Positions 7,791-13,952 of a stretch of 21,025 bases of DNA are shown piece after piece. Below the pieces are notes generated by a model. It had not been told where the DNA came from and made no database searches. It saw nothing but the letters and a program-made list of their open reading frames with translations. The stretch is from CAYHVK01 sp964360255 (GTDB lineage: Bacteria; Bdellovibrionota; Bdellovibrionia; Bdellovibrionales; UBA1609), in NCBI GenBank assembly GCA_964360255.1, contig CAYHVK010000028.1:1-21025 (forward strand). Direction: 5' to 3'. Each line of letters begins with the position of its first letter. Position 1 is the first letter of the stretch. Both the position numbers and the translations under genes were made by a program.

Positions 7791-7817
7791 TCACCAGTTC
7801 ATGCAACAAATACCTAG

Positions 7818-7949
7818 AAGTACGACGTTCAAAAAGAACTCGGCTATCAAGAACGCACTCAGTATCTCAAAAGATGGGACCAATACCTTTACCGTCTCAA
7901 AGCCAGTCGAGCCGCGTCCTCCAGCTCCCCGGAATTGTCTAATATTTAG
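7818..7949 (+). pseudogene. Possible 3' remnant of a gene
   Basis: A 43-codon open stretch with no start codon follows an in-frame TAG at 7815-7817. It reads like a real protein end: KYDVQKELGYQERTQYLKRW continues into a Tyr/Leu/Arg helix and then a Ser-rich tail. One base out of frame, just upstream, the sequence reads KYLE, so a single-base loss could join the two. A longer open frame (7705-7986, TTG start) covers the same bases but its residue make-up looks less natural. No family is recognised. It lies just after the REP-like hairpin, which fits a decayed insertion. Confidence 0.25.
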
Positions 7950-8005
7950 TCAATCCTATCTGTCTTACAGGCTCCATTCTTTTTAAGCTTTAATTTCGGT
8001 ATATT

Positions 8006-8031
8006 AACCTCTTGTTTGCAAAGAGGTTTTT
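8006..8031 (+). promoter_or_regulatory. Terminator-like hairpin enclosing the ribosome binding site
   Basis: AACCTCTT (8006-8013) and AAGAGGTT (8021-8028) form a perfect 8-bp stem with a seven-base loop, followed by TTT and then the ATG at 8032. The Shine-Dalgarno GAGG lies inside the 3' arm. The same structure could thus stop transcription coming from upstream or hide the ribosome binding site of the secreted-protein gene. Confidence 0.55.
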
Positions 8032-8964
8032 ATGCGTTCAGTGACTCTTTTTTTATCGTTGTTTTTTTCGTTTTTAACAGCTCAAGCTCAAGTGGCTCAG
8101 CCGATGATTGAGTTTTCTCCCACTGAAATTTCTGAGCACAAAAGCAAAATACAGCTGATCATCGATACGGCCGCTCAGTGCCTCGATCGCACTTATGCCG
8201 ATCACACAGACTTCTATGATAAATACGGATTCTCTAAATACTTCGGAAATCGCAATGCCATTTATCAAACCCGCGCCCAACGTTTCACAGCAGTGCGCGC
8301 GCTCCCGCAAGTGAAAGGTATGAATGATCAACAAGTATCGACTCTCGTCGATCAAATGAGGCCAACCGCTTGTATTACTCTTGCGGTTCAGTGTTTAGGC
8401 AAAGGTTTTAAAGAGGCTGGTAATGAGGCCACTTGGAATAAAATCTTCTCTCACCTTAACAATCGTGACCCAGATCATAAATTTCTTGGTACAGACCTTG
8501 TTGTAGATTTACAAAAACTCGGCTGGAAGATTTACTACTGGAATCCAGATCCATCTTCGAATGCAAAATGGGATGAAGAAGACCGTCGTTTGAACCCGCT
8601 TAAACCTGGTAAATCTTGGAACGCTGTCTGGGGCGGTCATGCTCCTCATTTTAACAATGTTATTAAAAGGGGAACATATATGGGCATAAAAGTTGACGAT
8701 GCAAAAGCCCTTGTGAATTTCAATCGTACGCAGCCGAGTTTTTTCAAGCAAATTCCGTTCTTTGTGGGCGTTGCCCATGCGGGTTATCACGTATTCCCAG
8801 GTTACAATGGCGGAGTCATTGAGGCGCACAGTAAACGTAAAATTTCAGCGCGTGATAATCTTGAAGTGAGCGAGTTTAATCCACTCGGTACAAGTGGTGG
8901 GCCTCGTTGGACGAATATTGAAAAGTATCGCTCTGGCATTATGGCGATTCCTCCGGGTTACTAA
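8032..8964 (+). CDS. Secreted protein, possible Cys/His hydrolase
   Basis: A 310-residue protein with a clear signal peptide (residues 1-20, ending AQA). I do not recognise the family with confidence. C114 and C121 sit in ACITLAVQCL. Near the C-terminus, HAGYHVFPGYNGGVIEAHS (H249, H253, H266) recalls the His-bearing strand of NlpC/P60 and CHAP thiol hydrolases, which cut peptidoglycan peptides. The spacing between Cys and His is long for those families, so this is only a hint. The ATG is preceded by GAGG at six bases, inside a hairpin. The next gene follows after 19 bases, so they probably form one transcript. Confidence 0.8.
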   Translation: MRSVTLFLSLFFSFLTAQAQVAQPMIEFSPTEISEHKSKIQLIIDTAAQCLDRTYADHTDFYDKYGFSKYFGNRNAIYQTRAQRFTAVRALPQVKGMNDQQVSTLVDQMRPTACITLAVQCLGKGFKEAGNEATWNKIFSHLNNRDPDHKFLGTDLVVDLQKLGWKIYYWNPDPSSNAKWDEEDRRLNPLKPGKSWNAVWGGHAPHFNNVIKRGTYMGIKVDDAKALVNFNRTQPSFFKQIPFFVGVAHAGYHVFPGYNGGVIEAHSKRKISARDNLEVSEFNPLGTSGGPRWTNIEKYRSGIMAIPPGY

Positions 8965-8983
8965 ACTTAATAGGTAGGCGACA

Positions 8984-10195
8984 GTGAAACAGCTCCGCAT
9001 AAAATCGATCTTTCTTGCTATCAGCATTGGATTGGTTTGTGCGCAGTCAGACGCCGCTGTTATTGAAAGCTGTCAGGTTTTCTTAAGCAAAGTGAGTGTG
9101 AGAGCGCAAGCTCTTTTACACTCAATATCTGAAGTGCCACTGAGTGATGAGAGTGACTATCAAGCAGAAGCTTTCCAAAATCTCGGTCTGAGTGATCGCT
9201 ACATTCACACTTATAGCCGCATACAAAATCGCCATCATAAATCTTATAAGACCATGTTCTTTTATGATTATGAAGTTCGTGATGTGATTGCAAAAATGAA
9301 ATCGACTCTTTTGGACGCCTATGATTATTCTTTGGCCAAAACACCGGCTCAGCAAACTCACGCTCGGGCTTTAGCAGCTTTACAAAAGGACATCGGAAAG
9401 TACGAATCCTTGAAAAGGGTACCTTATTATGAGTTTCATGAAACGACTTTGAACTTCGCGGCCTTTATTAAAAAAGGTTTGAAAACCAATACCACTTTTA
9501 AAATTAAGCCGCAGGGCCGTTATAGCCGCTCTGGCTATGAATTCACGATCAGGAATATTCAGGGGAGCCTGAATACCTCTGGTTTTGTTGACTTAGATCG
9601 TGAGATTTCATGGGTATTGTTGCGTAGTAAACTTCTTCGTAGGGGTCCTGATGCGATTTTCATTCCTACTTTTGAAGAGCTAGATGAAGACTTTTTTAAT
9701 GGAATTAGTTCTTACCCGGTATTTCCAGTCGGTATGACGACTAATACAAATATTATTGTCGATGGTCAGCTTTTTGGTTCAATCTTATTTTTATTGCATG
9801 ATTTTTATCATGCCGAAAAATCACTTCGCTCAATTGTGTACACTCCTGAAGCTATTGCGGCGAGAGAGCAGCGTCGTTTGGCTTTTAATAGTGCCGTTGC
9901 CACGGTTGAAGATATTCATTTAAATCGCATCATTCGAGTTCTCTTTCATTTCATTACTCACGAAGAAAAGGGTTCAAGATTAACTAACGAAACTATCGTA
10001 CTGTCTCACTCTAGGCATATGGTGCGCTCTTTGAATATTGATGGAAATACGTTTGAAGACATTCAGATGCGTATATATGCTCGTCCTTACGATTTTGGTG
10101 AGCTTTTTGGTGATAATCTTCCGGAAATAACCGAACTTTTCAAGGCCCGTCAGTGGCTTGTAGATTTCCTTAGAAAAGACACCTATTATCCATAG
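8984..10195 (+). CDS. Secreted protein of unknown function
   Basis: A 403-residue exported protein starting with GTG, preceded by AGG (8972-8974). The signal peptide covers about residues 1-24 (hydrophobic core IFLAISIGLVCA, cleavage near SDAA). The mature part is rich in His and Tyr. It contains HDFYH (272-276) and later ITHEEKG, which could bind a metal, but there is no standard protease motif. I do not recognise the family. It is probably co-transcribed with the secreted protein immediately upstream, and the two may act together in the periplasm or outside the cell. A likely terminator lies about 110 bases downstream. Confidence 0.8.
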   Translation: MKQLRIKSIFLAISIGLVCAQSDAAVIESCQVFLSKVSVRAQALLHSISEVPLSDESDYQAEAFQNLGLSDRYIHTYSRIQNRHHKSYKTMFFYDYEVRDVIAKMKSTLLDAYDYSLAKTPAQQTHARALAALQKDIGKYESLKRVPYYEFHETTLNFAAFIKKGLKTNTTFKIKPQGRYSRSGYEFTIRNIQGSLNTSGFVDLDREISWVLLRSKLLRRGPDAIFIPTFEELDEDFFNGISSYPVFPVGMTTNTNIIVDGQLFGSILFLLHDFYHAEKSLRSIVYTPEAIAAREQRRLAFNSAVATVEDIHLNRIIRVLFHFITHEEKGSRLTNETIVLSHSRHMVRSLNIDGNTFEDIQMRIYARPYDFGELFGDNLPEITELFKARQWLVDFLRKDTYYP

Positions 10196-10247
10196 GTATA
10201 CACGTCATAAATTAACCTTTCTGGACGTATAAACTGCGCTGTGTACC

Positions 10248-10261
10248 GAGGGAGGTCCCTC
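10248..10261. repeat. Short GC palindrome downstream of the secreted-protein pair
   Basis: GAGGG (10248-10252) and CCCTC (10257-10261) enclose the four-base loop AGGT. No T run follows, so it is not an intrinsic terminator. Its role is unknown. Confidence 0.35.
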
Positions 10262-10304
10262 TGAGAATGCTTGTAAAATAGGCGCGCGCAATTGTGTCAC
10301 CGAT

Positions 10305-10325
10305 CAGTAAACCTTACTGGTTTTT
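10305..10325 (+). terminator. Likely intrinsic terminator
   Basis: CAGTAA (10305-10310) and TTACTG (10314-10319) make a 6-bp stem with a three-base loop, extended by a T-G pair, and followed by TTTTT at 10321-10325. It fits a terminator for the two-gene secreted unit, though the stem is AT-rich and the distance from the stop is about 110 bases. Confidence 0.45.
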
Positions 10326-10588
10326 CACGTTTAAATTCTTCAAATTCAGAACGATTTGGCAAAACGCTACCGGCGAACTTTTGGTCAGTTTCAAATCAGC
10401 ACCACTTTTTTACTCGGTTTGGCATTTCAGACGATTTAAGGTTTTTAGAACTCTGGCGCAAAGGTTGCTCTATAGGTTTATGTGAGTTGCTGCTCTAGAA
10501 AAGCGACACCACATCTGGGGTTTAAAAAAATACTGATCCAGATTAACCGATCCAGACTACCGTCTGGTCTAATGGGAGGGAAAAGCGA
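10326..10588. other. Leader/intergenic region before the ECF sigma gene
   Basis: No convincing gene is seen. Two overlapping open frames (about 63 and 68 codons, from 10292-10294) lack ribosome binding sites and look accidental. The last 80 bases contain the CCAGA repeats described separately. No consensus promoter was found. Confidence 0.5.
10513..10567 (+). promoter_or_regulatory. Paired ATCTGG/CCAGA arms before the sigma factor
   Basis: Four related half-sites lie upstream of the start: ATCTGG (10513-10518), CCAGAT (10538-10543), CCAGAC (10552-10557) and GTCTGG (10562-10567). The last two form a 6-bp hairpin with loop TACC, seven bases before the GGGAGGG ribosome binding site. GATCCAGA is also repeated directly at 10535-10542 and 10549-10556. 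This could be an operator or alternative leader hairpins. Confidence 0.5.
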
Positions 10589-11173
10589 ATGGAAACCGAT
10601 CTCAATGTTCTCGAAAGAGTCAAGAATGGTGACCTCAATGCTTTCTCGGAGCTCGTGTTAAAGCATCAAAAGAGTTTACTCCGTTTAGCTTTGCGAGTTG
10701 TAGGAGATTTAACTGCGGCGGAGGATGTGGTGCAAGAGAGTTTTATTAAGGCCTACCAAAAATTAGAGTCGTTCGAAGGACGCTCTTCTTTTAAAAGTTG
10801 GCTTTTTCAAATCACTCTGAACACAGCTCGAAATAAATTAAGAGGGAAGAGACTAGAGTCGGTCGATATTGAAAACGTTCACGTGGCGGTAGATGCAATG
10901 AGCGAAACTATAATGATTCATACGGATCTAGAGCGCGCTATTAATATAGAGGTAGCAAAATTGCCAAACAAACAGCGTATGGCACTGACATTACGAATTT
11001 TTGATGACCTCAGTTTTGCTGAGATTGCTGAGATCATGAAATGCCCATACGACACGGCGAAGGCGAATTATCGCCACGCTTTGATCAAACTCAGACACTC
11101 GATTTCTGATTCAACAGTATTGAACGGTTGGATGCCCAAAACACATAAGCGGACGTTGGAGGTGGACGCGTGA
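10589..11173 (+). CDS. RpoE-like ECF sigma factor
   Basis: A sigma-70 family factor of group 4, 194 residues, the usual size. Region 2 is seen as LVLKHQKSLLRLALRVVGD, AEDVVQESFIKAY and GRSSFKSWLFQITLNTARNKLR. Region 4 is seen as LPNKQRMALTLRIFDDLSFAEIAEIM followed by the helix with ANYRHALIKLR. It directs RNA polymerase to a regulon that cannot be read here. The ribosome binding site GGGAGGG (10574-10580) is strong. The stop overlaps the next gene by four bases. In B. bacteriovorus HD100 the RpoE-like gene bd0743 neighbours dgcB (bd0742); here 3.4 kb separates them, which supports orthology plus an insertion, but this rests on recall. Confidence 0.93.
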   Translation: METDLNVLERVKNGDLNAFSELVLKHQKSLLRLALRVVGDLTAAEDVVQESFIKAYQKLESFEGRSSFKSWLFQITLNTARNKLRGKRLESVDIENVHVAVDAMSETIMIHTDLERAINIEVAKLPNKQRMALTLRIFDDLSFAEIAEIMKCPYDTAKANYRHALIKLRHSISDSTVLNGWMPKTHKRTLEVDA

Positions 11174-11511
11174 AAAAGTTAGAGGATTGGATAGATTACC
11201 TTGAGGGAGAGGGGTCTTTACGGGAAAGAACAGAAATGAATTTGCTACTGAAGCATTCCATTTCTGACCAAATGGTTCTAGATAATCTTCGTCGTCTGCG
11301 GCAAGCGGTCTATGAGACTGATAGCACTCGCGGAGCCGACCTGCTCTTGGGGGATAAGCAGTATATGGAAAAGATGCAGAGTCAGATTATGAAGGAAGTG
11401 AGAAAGACGAAGCAAACTCATGCGCCTAATTTGACGGTGATTGCTGGCGAAGAAACTCTTTCAACTTCAGAGCAGGATCCGGCACGCGTTCGAGGTCTTT
11501 ACAGAACCTAA
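11170..11511 (+). CDS. Putative cytoplasmic anti-sigma factor without zinc motif
   Basis: A 113-residue protein starting with GTG that overlaps the sigma stop (GTGA), with GGAGG (11156-11160) upstream. This is the usual arrangement of a sigma/anti-sigma pair. The first 50 residues (WIDYLEGEGSLRERTEMNLLL...NLRRLRQAV) mimic the helical anti-sigma domain of the zf-HC2 type, but the HxxxCxxC zinc ligands are absent and there is no membrane segment. The C-terminal 40 residues look disordered. Its last 86 bases overlap, tail to tail, the end of the lipoprotein gene on the other strand. The role as anti-sigma is inferred from context. Confidence 0.75.
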   Translation: MKKLEDWIDYLEGEGSLRERTEMNLLLKHSISDQMVLDNLRRLRQAVYETDSTRGADLLLGDKQYMEKMQSQIMKEVRKTKQTHAPNLTVIAGEETLSTSEQDPARVRGLYRT

Positions 11512-12559
11512 GCAGCTCTTTCATGTCACCATTCAGTATTCGAAGAAGATTTTGAAAATCTGAAAGGTCTTGGACATAAGTATGCAGCGAAGATAAGAAG
11601 GCGTTGTTAATCGCCACCTTTTCGAATCTTTCATAATTCCTTGCTTTTAATTTAGGCTTCACATTTTTTAAAAAATTATCTTTAATTTCACCGATGCGCT
11701 TCTGGCGTTTTTCTTCGTTTATGGCAACTTGATCTTTCGGTTGTCCGGCTTTAATGGCGTCATCGATTTCATTTTTATACCAGTCATTTAAGCTTTTCAC
11801 TTCATCCGTTATAAATTGAGAAAACAACTTTTCGTCATGATCTTCTAATGCCACGTGCTCGAGGGTTTTTGATTTTTCACCTTCTTTTTTATGGTAGAAA
11901 ATCTCTGTGCCCTGATTGCCTAGAAATGTGGCGAGACGCTCATTAAACTCGCCCTGGCTCTTAATAAAGATCGTGGCGTGGGCCGACTCGTGAATAATCA
12001 AATTCACTAAGTCTGATTCATCGTCTTTCAACATGGTTGAAAGAATAGGGTCTTCAAACCAACCGAGGGTGCTATAGGCGCTCACGCCGCGAATGAAAGT
12101 GTCGTATTTAGCGGGGTCAAACTTCTTCGCTTCTTCTTTGGCGTCTTCTGGATTAAAAAAACCGCGGTAGGGGAGCTCACCAACAATGGGATACTTCCAG
12201 GTGTAGTTTTCAACCTTGTTTTTAGGGGAGACGATGAGCACCCAGGTGACATAAGGGCGTTTGATATCCACATAGGTTTTATAGTTATTACTGGCGGTAA
12301 AACCGAGATCTTTCACTACGAACTCACGCACTTCTAAAGCGAGACGAAGTTTCTTTTTATGGTCTTCAGAAACATCTTTCGATTCTAAAACTTTTTCGAT
12401 GGGCTGGCGTTGATTGAGAATATTCAGCTGCTCTTTGCCTGACTTAATGGCGTAAGTGAACAAGCAGCCGGTTTGTAGCAGTGAAAGCGCTATGATAATT
12501 AAAGGTGTTAGAAGTCGCTTCAAGTTGAGTTCTCTTACGGTATCTGATGTTAGTTTCAT
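11426..12559 (-). CDS. Lipoprotein, putative aminopeptidase (HExxH)
   Basis: A signal peptide ends in the lipobox LLQTGC, so Cys32 should be lipidated and the protein anchored to a membrane. The zinc-peptidase motif HESAH (residues 190-194) is intact. The surrounding sequence (VSAYSTLGWFEDPILSTML before it; FNERLATFLGNQG after it) matches the predicted aminopeptidase family of COG4324/PF10023 as I remember it; the Glu in FNERLA is a likely third zinc ligand. An alternative TTG start at 12523 has a better AAGAGA ribosome binding site and gives a typical 20-residue lipoprotein signal. It lies 18 bases after the outer-membrane protein gene on the same strand, probably one operon. Confidence 0.85.
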   Translation of the reverse strand: MKLTSDTVRELNLKRLLTPLIIIALSLLQTGCLFTYAIKSGKEQLNILNQRQPIEKVLESKDVSEDHKKKLRLALEVREFVVKDLGFTASNNYKTYVDIKRPYVTWVLIVSPKNKVENYTWKYPIVGELPYRGFFNPEDAKEEAKKFDPAKYDTFIRGVSAYSTLGWFEDPILSTMLKDDESDLVNLIIHESAHATIFIKSQGEFNERLATFLGNQGTEIFYHKKEGEKSKTLEHVALEDHDEKLFSQFITDEVKSLNDWYKNEIDDAIKAGQPKDQVAINEEKRQKRIGEIKDNFLKNVKPKLKARNYERFEKVAINNAFLSSLHTYVQDLSDFQNLLRILNGDMKELLRFCKDLERVPDPALKLKEFLRQQSPSN

Positions 12560-12577
12560 TAATAATTGGTCAGTTTA

Positions 12578-13171
12578 TTAGAACATTACCGAAACGCCGC
12601 CGCGTACGGCATCATCCCAGCGCTCATCACTACCAGACTCACCAGCTTTCCAAGTGTCATAGCTGGCTTTGAAGCTGATATTCTGAGTGATGAAAAGACG
12701 AAAGCCCACGCCATAACTAGGTACCGGATCAGATTTGTCCGTAGAGCTGATCTTTTCGCCCTTTGTGATTGGATTGTCTCGATAAATAGTTTTGTCGATC
12801 CAGGCCGCTCCACCTTTTATGTACGGCTGGAAGAAAGAAGTCTTGCCGCCGAAAGTGAGAATCAATGAGGCATCATACATTTCAAACTGAGTTGTATATT
12901 TAACCGGGCCGGCATCACTCGCGGCTTTACCGCTCACTTCGCCTTCGCCTTTTGTGTAGCTCAGTTCAATGGCGGATTGTTCGATAAAATACCACGCAAA
13001 AGAACCCGTGTGAGAAAATGATTTTTGAAAGTTATCATCATCGATAAATGAATTTCGCGTGCTGTAAGTGTAGCTGATCTCCATGATGCCGGCATTTGCA
13101 GCAGATGCAGTACCAACTAAAATTAAAGCAAAGATAAGAATTATGAATGATTGGGCTTTAAGACGTCTCAT
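12578..13171 (-). CDS. Small outer-membrane beta-barrel protein
   Basis: A 197-residue exported protein with a signal peptide (about 1-27). The mature chain has alternating aromatic and polar strands (GIMEISYTYSTR, GSFAWYFIEQSAIELSYTKG, ASLILTFG, PYIKGGAAWI, YGVGFRLFITQNISFKASYD) and ends in Phe, the outer-membrane insertion signature. It fits the eight-stranded OmpA/OmpW-like barrels. The exact ligand or role is unknown. There is no clear ribosome binding site; TAAAAT lies ten bases before the ATG on the coding strand, so the transcript may be short-leadered. It is probably co-transcribed with the HExxH lipoprotein. Confidence 0.85.
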   Translation of the reverse strand: MRRLKAQSFIILIFALILVGTASAANAGIMEISYTYSTRNSFIDDDNFQKSFSHTGSFAWYFIEQSAIELSYTKGEGEVSGKAASDAGPVKYTTQFEMYDASLILTFGGKTSFFQPYIKGGAAWIDKTIYRDNPITKGEKISSTDKSDPVPSYGVGFRLFITQNISFKASYDTWKAGESGSDERWDDAVRGGVSVMF

Positions 13172-13218
13172 GTTGTTTTATTTTATCAAAACTTAAGGAA
13201 TTCAATAAGGCGAGCGAG

Positions 13219-13235
13219 ATCTAGTCGCGTCCAGA
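13219..13235 (+). repeat. Left 17-bp repeat flanking brnTA
   Basis: ATCTAGTCGCGTCCAGA matches 15 of 17 bases with the sequence right after brnA (13893-13909); the first nine bases are identical. It is 168 bases before the brnT start. Confidence 0.55.
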
Positions 13236-13403
13236 GTTGCATTTTCTTTGGACGAAGGTTGGTGTCGGACGGTCCGGGTTTTAGATGCGTCGGACGCTCT
13301 TGGCTTTGTTAAGCCGCTTTGACGGTGGGCATGCACTTTGAATTGTCACTGTTGAGTTTCTAATTCAAAAAGTTGCAATTGTATATACGTTGTGGTAGGC
13401 TGT
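13236..13403. other. Palindrome-rich leader upstream of brnT
   Basis: This stretch holds CGGACGGTCCG (13266-13276), GCGTCGGACGC (13286-13296) and GGCTT/AAGCC (13302-13315) as short inverted repeats, with GGACG occurring three times. GTATATAC (13381-13388), 15 bases before brnT, is a perfect 8-bp palindrome and a candidate BrnA operator. No clear promoter was found. Confidence 0.35.
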
Positions 13404-13682
13404 ATGAAGTTTGAGTGGAGTGATGAAAAGTCTAAAAAGAGTTACCTCAAGCACGGCGTTGATTTCGAAGAGGCTCAAACAGTTTTTCGAGATGCTAGCG
13501 CCCTAGAGTATTTTGATGCACTTCATAGTGTTGATGAAGACAGATTAGTTAGAGTAGGTTTTTCAGAGAGAGGTAGAATTCTCGTTGTTATTTATTGTGA
13601 GCGGGAGATTGAGCTGATTCGCATTATTTCAGCACGAACTGCAACCAAGATGGAGATGGTAATATATGAAAAAAGAATATGA
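13404..13682 (+). CDS. brnT: BrnT toxin (RelE-fold ribonuclease)
   Basis: BrnT is the mRNA-cutting, growth-arresting toxin of a type II toxin-antitoxin pair. The protein begins KFEWSDEKSKKSYLKHGVDFEEAQTVF and contains RLVRVGFSERGRILVVIYCER followed by ELIRIISARTATKMEMVIYEKR; this order, with the KHGV/F-E and RIISAR blocks, is diagnostic. I chose the ATG at 13404 (92 residues) over the in-frame GTG at 13392 because family members start with MKFEW and GGTAGG (13394-13399) precedes it. It overlaps brnA by 17 bases, in the normal toxin-first order. BrnA normally represses the operon. Confidence 0.93.
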   Translation: MKFEWSDEKSKKSYLKHGVDFEEAQTVFRDASALEYFDALHSVDEDRLVRVGFSERGRILVVIYCEREIELIRIISARTATKMEMVIYEKRI

Positions 13683-13893
13683 TTTTAAATCAATGAAACA
13701 ACGCCCTTTAAAAACGTATCCAGAGGCGAGTAAAGTCTCGATTAACATTCGTTTAGATGCAATTGTTGTAAGTGATATTAAGATAGAGGCGTATCGTCTG
13801 GGCATCCCTTATCAAACTCTTGTTAACAGTATTCTGCATCGGTTTGTAACAGGTGAGCTGATTGATAAGCCTAAGAAGAAATCGAATCCTTAA
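13666..13893 (+). CDS. brnA: BrnA-type antitoxin (ribbon-helix-helix)
   Basis: A 75-residue partner of BrnT. The N-terminal EYDFKSMKQRPLK is the usual toxin-binding lead of this family. The KVSINIRLDAIVVSDIKIEAYRLGIPYQTLVNSILHRFV block is the ribbon-helix-helix DNA-binding part: strand, helix with RLD, then the IPYQT turn and second helix. It neutralises the toxin and should repress the shared promoter. Its ATG lies inside brnT, with GGAG (13652-13655) as ribosome binding site. The stop codon touches the right-hand repeat. Confidence 0.9.
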   Translation: MKKEYDFKSMKQRPLKTYPEASKVSINIRLDAIVVSDIKIEAYRLGIPYQTLVNSILHRFVTGELIDKPKKKSNP

Positions 13894-13910
13894 TCTAGTC
13901 GAGTCTAGAT
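13893..13910 (+). repeat. Right 17-bp repeat and hairpin after brnA
   Basis: ATCTAGTCGAGTCTAGA repeats the left flank at 13219-13235 with two mismatches. ATCTAG (13893-13898) and CTAGAT (13905-13910) also form a 6-bp stem with loop TCGAGT. No T run follows. Confidence 0.55.
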
Positions 13911-13926
13911 CGGGCGCTTGAGAGAA

Positions 13927-13938
13927 ACGAAATTTCGT
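13927..13938. promoter_or_regulatory. 12-bp perfect palindrome before the secreted protease gene
   Basis: ACGAAATTTCGT is self-complementary and lies 15 bases before the ATG at 13953, between a TTGAGA (13918-13923) and a poor CAATAT (13943-13948). It may be an operator or sit within a promoter. The gene lacks a Shine-Dalgarno sequence. Confidence 0.35.
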
Positions 13939-13952
13939 GACACAATATTTCT

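Larger units (their letters stand above)
7695..8031. other. Gene-poor interval before the secreted-protein pair
   Basis: This 337-base stretch holds the REP-like hairpin, the possible gene remnant and, at its end, a promoter-like and hairpin element before the next gene. TATATT at 8000-8005 matches a -10 box at five of six bases, but the -35 region is weak. No RNA gene was recognised. Confidence 0.5.

Noticed and set aside
7705..7986. Open frame of 93 codons starting with TTG
   Set aside because: It has no ribosome binding site, runs through the REP-like hairpin, and another frame in its second half has more natural protein composition.
10292..10498. Two overlapping frames of 63 and 68 codons upstream of the sigma gene
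   Set aside because: Both start with weak codons inside the terminator-like hairpin, lack ribosome binding sites, and have unusual residue make-up.
10196..10588. c-di-GMP (GEMM) riboswitch, expected in some Bdellovibrio leaders
   Set aside because: The conserved GEMM blocks were looked for here and in the other gaps and were not found.
12566..12868. 100-codon frame opposite the outer-membrane protein gene
   Set aside because: It is antisense to a gene with a clear signal peptide and barrel pattern, and has no family features of its own.
13900..13952. Standard promoter for the secreted protease
   Set aside because: TTGAGA and CAATAT are 19 bases apart and the -10 match is poor; only the palindrome between them is reported.
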